Program-made: the position numbers and the translations under genes
Assembly: GCF_030515985.1 (NCBI RefSeq)
Contig: NZ_CP100376.1
Coordinates: 139,638-147,681 of the forward strand
Length of the DNA: 8,044 nucleotides
Reading direction: 5' to 3'
Source: Corynebacterium accolens
GTDB taxonomy: Bacteria > Actinomycetota > Actinomycetes > Mycobacteriales > Mycobacteriaceae
Shown: positions 6,229-8,044 of the stretch, one piece after another
Layout: each line of letters opens with the position of its first letter
Position numbering within the stretch: the stretch's first letter is position 1
The notes under the pieces: model-generated
Seen by the model: the letters and a program-made list of their open reading frames with translations, nothing else
Databases searched by the model: none
What the model was told of the DNA's origin: nothing

Positions 6229-7434
6229 TTAATACAGATAGACGGTGGTCTCTTCGCCCGCGGCGGGGGCAGGTCCATCGATGATGCAATACCCATTCGT
6301 ACCTGCCAGCGAGACCACCCGGTGGCTGCCGCGGCTTAACGCGCCAGTAATCCTGGGTTTTCCCGCAAAGCTGACGGTGACCGGAACGATACAGGGGCGC
6401 GTGTGTGCAGGTGGCAGCGGTACCGCGACCTCCGCGCGCAGTTGGACGGCCTCCCGCGGGTGCGGCTGGCCCGATAAGGCGGCGATAAGCGGGCGGGCAT
6501 AGAGCTGGAAACCGACGAACGCCGCCACCGGATTGCCCGGCAGCGAGAGCACCGGAACGCCCCGCCACGTGCCGATGCCCTGCGGCGCGCCCGGCCGCTG
6601 ATGAACGTGCCCGAACCACGAATCATCGCCCGTGCCCAGCACCCCGTGCACCACGTCAAAGGCGCCGGTCGATACCCCGCCGGAGGTAATGATGAGATCG
6701 TGGGATTCGGTGAGCTCATCAAGCAGCCGGGATAACTCCGCGGGGTCGTCGCCGACGTGGGAGTAGGACTCCGTGTAGGCAAGGGAGGCGAGCATCGGTC
6801 CATTGGAATCCGGCAGGCGCCCTGGGGAAAGCTCGTCCGGATACGGGGATAGCTCATTGCCGGAAGAAATCACCGCGATGCGCGGGCGCCGGTAAGCCTC
6901 CACGGAATAGATTCCGGTGGAAATAAGCGCTGCGATCACGGCGGCATTCGCGGTGATCCCAGCCGTAGCAACGATGATGCCTGGCTGTATATCTTCGCCT
7001 GCGGTGCGGATATGCGATTTTGTGGGCGCGGCGGTGATGGTGACCTCGCTCGGCAACTGTGTGGGCCCAGGCGGGACGGTGGTGTCTTCTACTGGGACGA
7101 CGATTAAGCCAGTGGCATCACCCACCGGCGCGCCGGTCATGATGCGAACGGCCTGGCCGGCGGGAACTTCTTGGGCGGTAGCCCCAGCGGGGACATCGCC
7201 TGCTACCGGCAGCGTCCACGGGCCTGGGCCCGTGCCCGAAATATCAGTGGCGCGGACGAGGAAGCCATCCATCGCGGAATTGGCAAACGGCGGGACGGGA
7301 AAACGCGCGGTGGCATCCTCCGCCAATACCCGGCCGCGCAGCGCTGGGCCCACGGGAACGGACTCTGCGCGCGGGGCCGGCGCCAGCGCCAGAACCGCGG
7401 AAAGGTGCTCAGAAATGGAACGCGATGCGGACAT
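6229..7434 (-). CDS. moeA: Molybdopterin molybdenumtransferase MoeA
   Basis: Inserts molybdate into adenylated molybdopterin, releasing AMP; acts after Mog and before MobA. The 401 residues cover all four MoeA domains. Conserved points are PPFANSAMDG with D56 (E. coli Asp59), VRIMTGAP with T100, RTAGEDI with D148 (Asp142), SSGNEL with E194 (Glu188), HVGDD with D229 (Asp228), TSGGVSTGAFD with D260 (Asp259), SLPGNPVAA (297-305) and RGSH with S370 (Ser371). Odd point: the lysines of the E. coli WKLAIKPGKP stretch are replaced; the same stretch reads GHVHQRPGAP (275-284), so Lys275, Lys279 and Lys282 become H276, R280 and A283. The ATG at 7434 follows the moaA stop by 11 nt and has no clear Shine-Dalgarno (only GGCGG inside the moaA end), so translation probably depends on reinitiation from moaA. 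Family certain; corynebacteria may carry other moeA copies, so paralogue numbering is not given. Confidence 0.95.
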   Translation of the reverse strand: MSASRSISEHLSAVLALAPAPRAESVPVGPALRGRVLAEDATARFPVPPFANSAMDGFLVRATDISGTGPGPWTLPVAGDVPAGATAQEVPAGQAVRIMTGAPVGDATGLIVVPVEDTTVPPGPTQLPSEVTITAAPTKSHIRTAGEDIQPGIIVATAGITANAAVIAALISTGIYSVEAYRRPRIAVISSGNELSPYPDELSPGRLPDSNGPMLASLAYTESYSHVGDDPAELSRLLDELTESHDLIITSGGVSTGAFDVVHGVLGTGDDSWFGHVHQRPGAPQGIGTWRGVPVLSLPGNPVAAFVGFQLYARPLIAALSGQPHPREAVQLRAEVAVPLPPAHTRPCIVPVTVSFAGKPRITGALSRGSHRVVSLAGTNGYCIIDGPAPAAGEETTVYLY

Positions 7435-7445
7435 AAATTATTAGA

Positions 7446-8044
7446 TTAGCCGCCAATGGCAGACATGGGACGATCCGGCTGCAAAAAGCCTTCATCATCA
7501 ATGCCGTGGCCCGGTTTCTTCGTCCACATTTCCCCGGCCCATGCCTCCATCAACTCCTCATCGCTGGCGCCGGAGCGCATGAGATCCCGCAATTGGGTTT
7601 CGGAATTGCCAAAGAGGCAGTTGCGCACGGCGCCATCGGTGGTAAGCCGGGTGCGGTCGCAGTCGCCACAGAAGGGATGGGTCACGGAGGCGATAATGCC
7701 CAGCTTGCCGACGGTGCCATCGGGGGCGATAGTATCCCATAACGCGGCCGGGGCCGATCCGCGCGGCTCACGCGCAGGGCGCATGGAAAAGTGGTCTTGG
7801 AGCCTGAGCAAAATATCATCGGCGGTGACCATGTCTTCGCGGCGCCATTTTTCGCGCGGGCCGAGTGGCATCTGCTCGATAAAGCGCAGCTGGGCACCCT
7901 GGTGCAGGGCATAGTCCGCCAGCGGGACGATATCTTCCTCATTGACGCCGGGCATGACCACGGCATTGATCTTGACGGGATTTAATCCGGCATCCGCTGC
8001 GGCGGCGATGGCCTCGAGCACGTGGGATAGGCGGTCTCGGCGGG
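7446..8044 (-). CDS. moaA: GTP 3',8-cyclase MoaA, C-terminal part (5' end missing)
   Basis: Radical-SAM enzyme that with MoaC performs the first committed step of Moco synthesis from GTP. The last 198 codons are present and the frame stays open to the right edge; full-length MoaA is about 330-380 residues, so the N-terminal radical-SAM CxxxCxxC cluster lies outside. Seen here are RRDRL, VKINAVVMPGVNE and RFIEQMPLG, then the C-terminal GTP-binding [4Fe-4S] motif CX2CX13C in HPFCGDCDRTRL and AVRNCLF. The protein ends in SAIGG, keeping the terminal Gly-Gly needed for activity in the family. A GTG at 8019-8021 is internal, not a start, because conserved residues continue upstream of it. It leads the moaA-moeA-moaC-mobA block within this window, 11 nt before moeA; its promoter is off the right side. 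Confidence 0.96.
   Translation of the reverse strand, partial: RRDRLSHVLEAIAAAADAGLNPVKINAVVMPGVNEEDIVPLADYALHQGAQLRFIEQMPLGPREKWRREDMVTADDILLRLQDHFSMRPAREPRGSAPAALWDTIAPDGTVGKLGIIASVTHPFCGDCDRTRLTTDGAVRNCLFGNSETQLRDLMRSGASDEELMEAWAGEMWTKKPGHGIDDEGFLQPDRPMSAIGG

Noticed and set aside
5951..6619. Minus-strand open frame across moeA and moaC
   Set aside because: It is out of frame with two firmly identified genes and its Arg/Gly-rich translation is typical of a shadow frame.
7446..8021. moaA read as a complete 191-residue gene starting at 8021
   Set aside because: The codon there is GTG and conserved MoaA sequence (RRDRL) continues upstream to the edge, so the gene is truncated by the window.

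Overview
The window looks like a chromosomal nitrate-respiration and molybdenum-cofactor (Moco) locus from a high-GC Gram-positive bacterium, most likely a Corynebacterium. The grounds are the narK-narG order with a divergent mog gene, the protein character of NarG, NarK and the Mo-/Mob-/Moe- proteins, strong purine-rich ribosome sites, and a near-consensus GlxR/CRP-type site between narK and mog. Species cannot be told from the sequence alone.

Layout: positions 1-3042 (minus strand) hold the first 1014 codons of narG, the catalytic subunit of the respiratory nitrate reductase; its 3' end and presumably narHJI lie beyond the left edge. narK (3062-4387, minus) lies 19 nt upstream of narG, so narK-narG is the start of a nar operon read leftward. 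A 228-bp divergent regulatory region (4388-4615) separates narK from mog (4616-5095, plus). mog converges on a second minus-strand block across a short intergenic stretch with strong inverted repeats (5101-5188). That block is transcribed moaA (partial, off the right edge) - moeA - moaC - mobA, with gaps of 11 and 15 nt and then a 1-nt overlap, and so is almost certainly one operon.

How they work together: MoaA and MoaC convert GTP to cyclic pyranopterin monophosphate. MoaD/MoaE (not in the window) would make molybdopterin. Mog adenylates it, MoeA inserts molybdate, and MobA attaches GMP to give the guanine dinucleotide form. NarG uses that form (bis-MGD) to reduce nitrate imported by NarK. 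The locus is therefore a nearly self-contained 'nitrate in, cofactor made, enzyme built' module.

All genes are intact as far as they can be seen, and no mobile element, CRISPR array, RNA gene or evidently new system was found. The points worth a second look are a Mog protein whose key acidic residues and C-terminal PGSP-type motif are replaced, a MoeA lacking the conserved lysines of its KPGKP region, the operator-like sites between narK and mog, and an 18-bp perfect inverted repeat that reaches into the mobA coding end.
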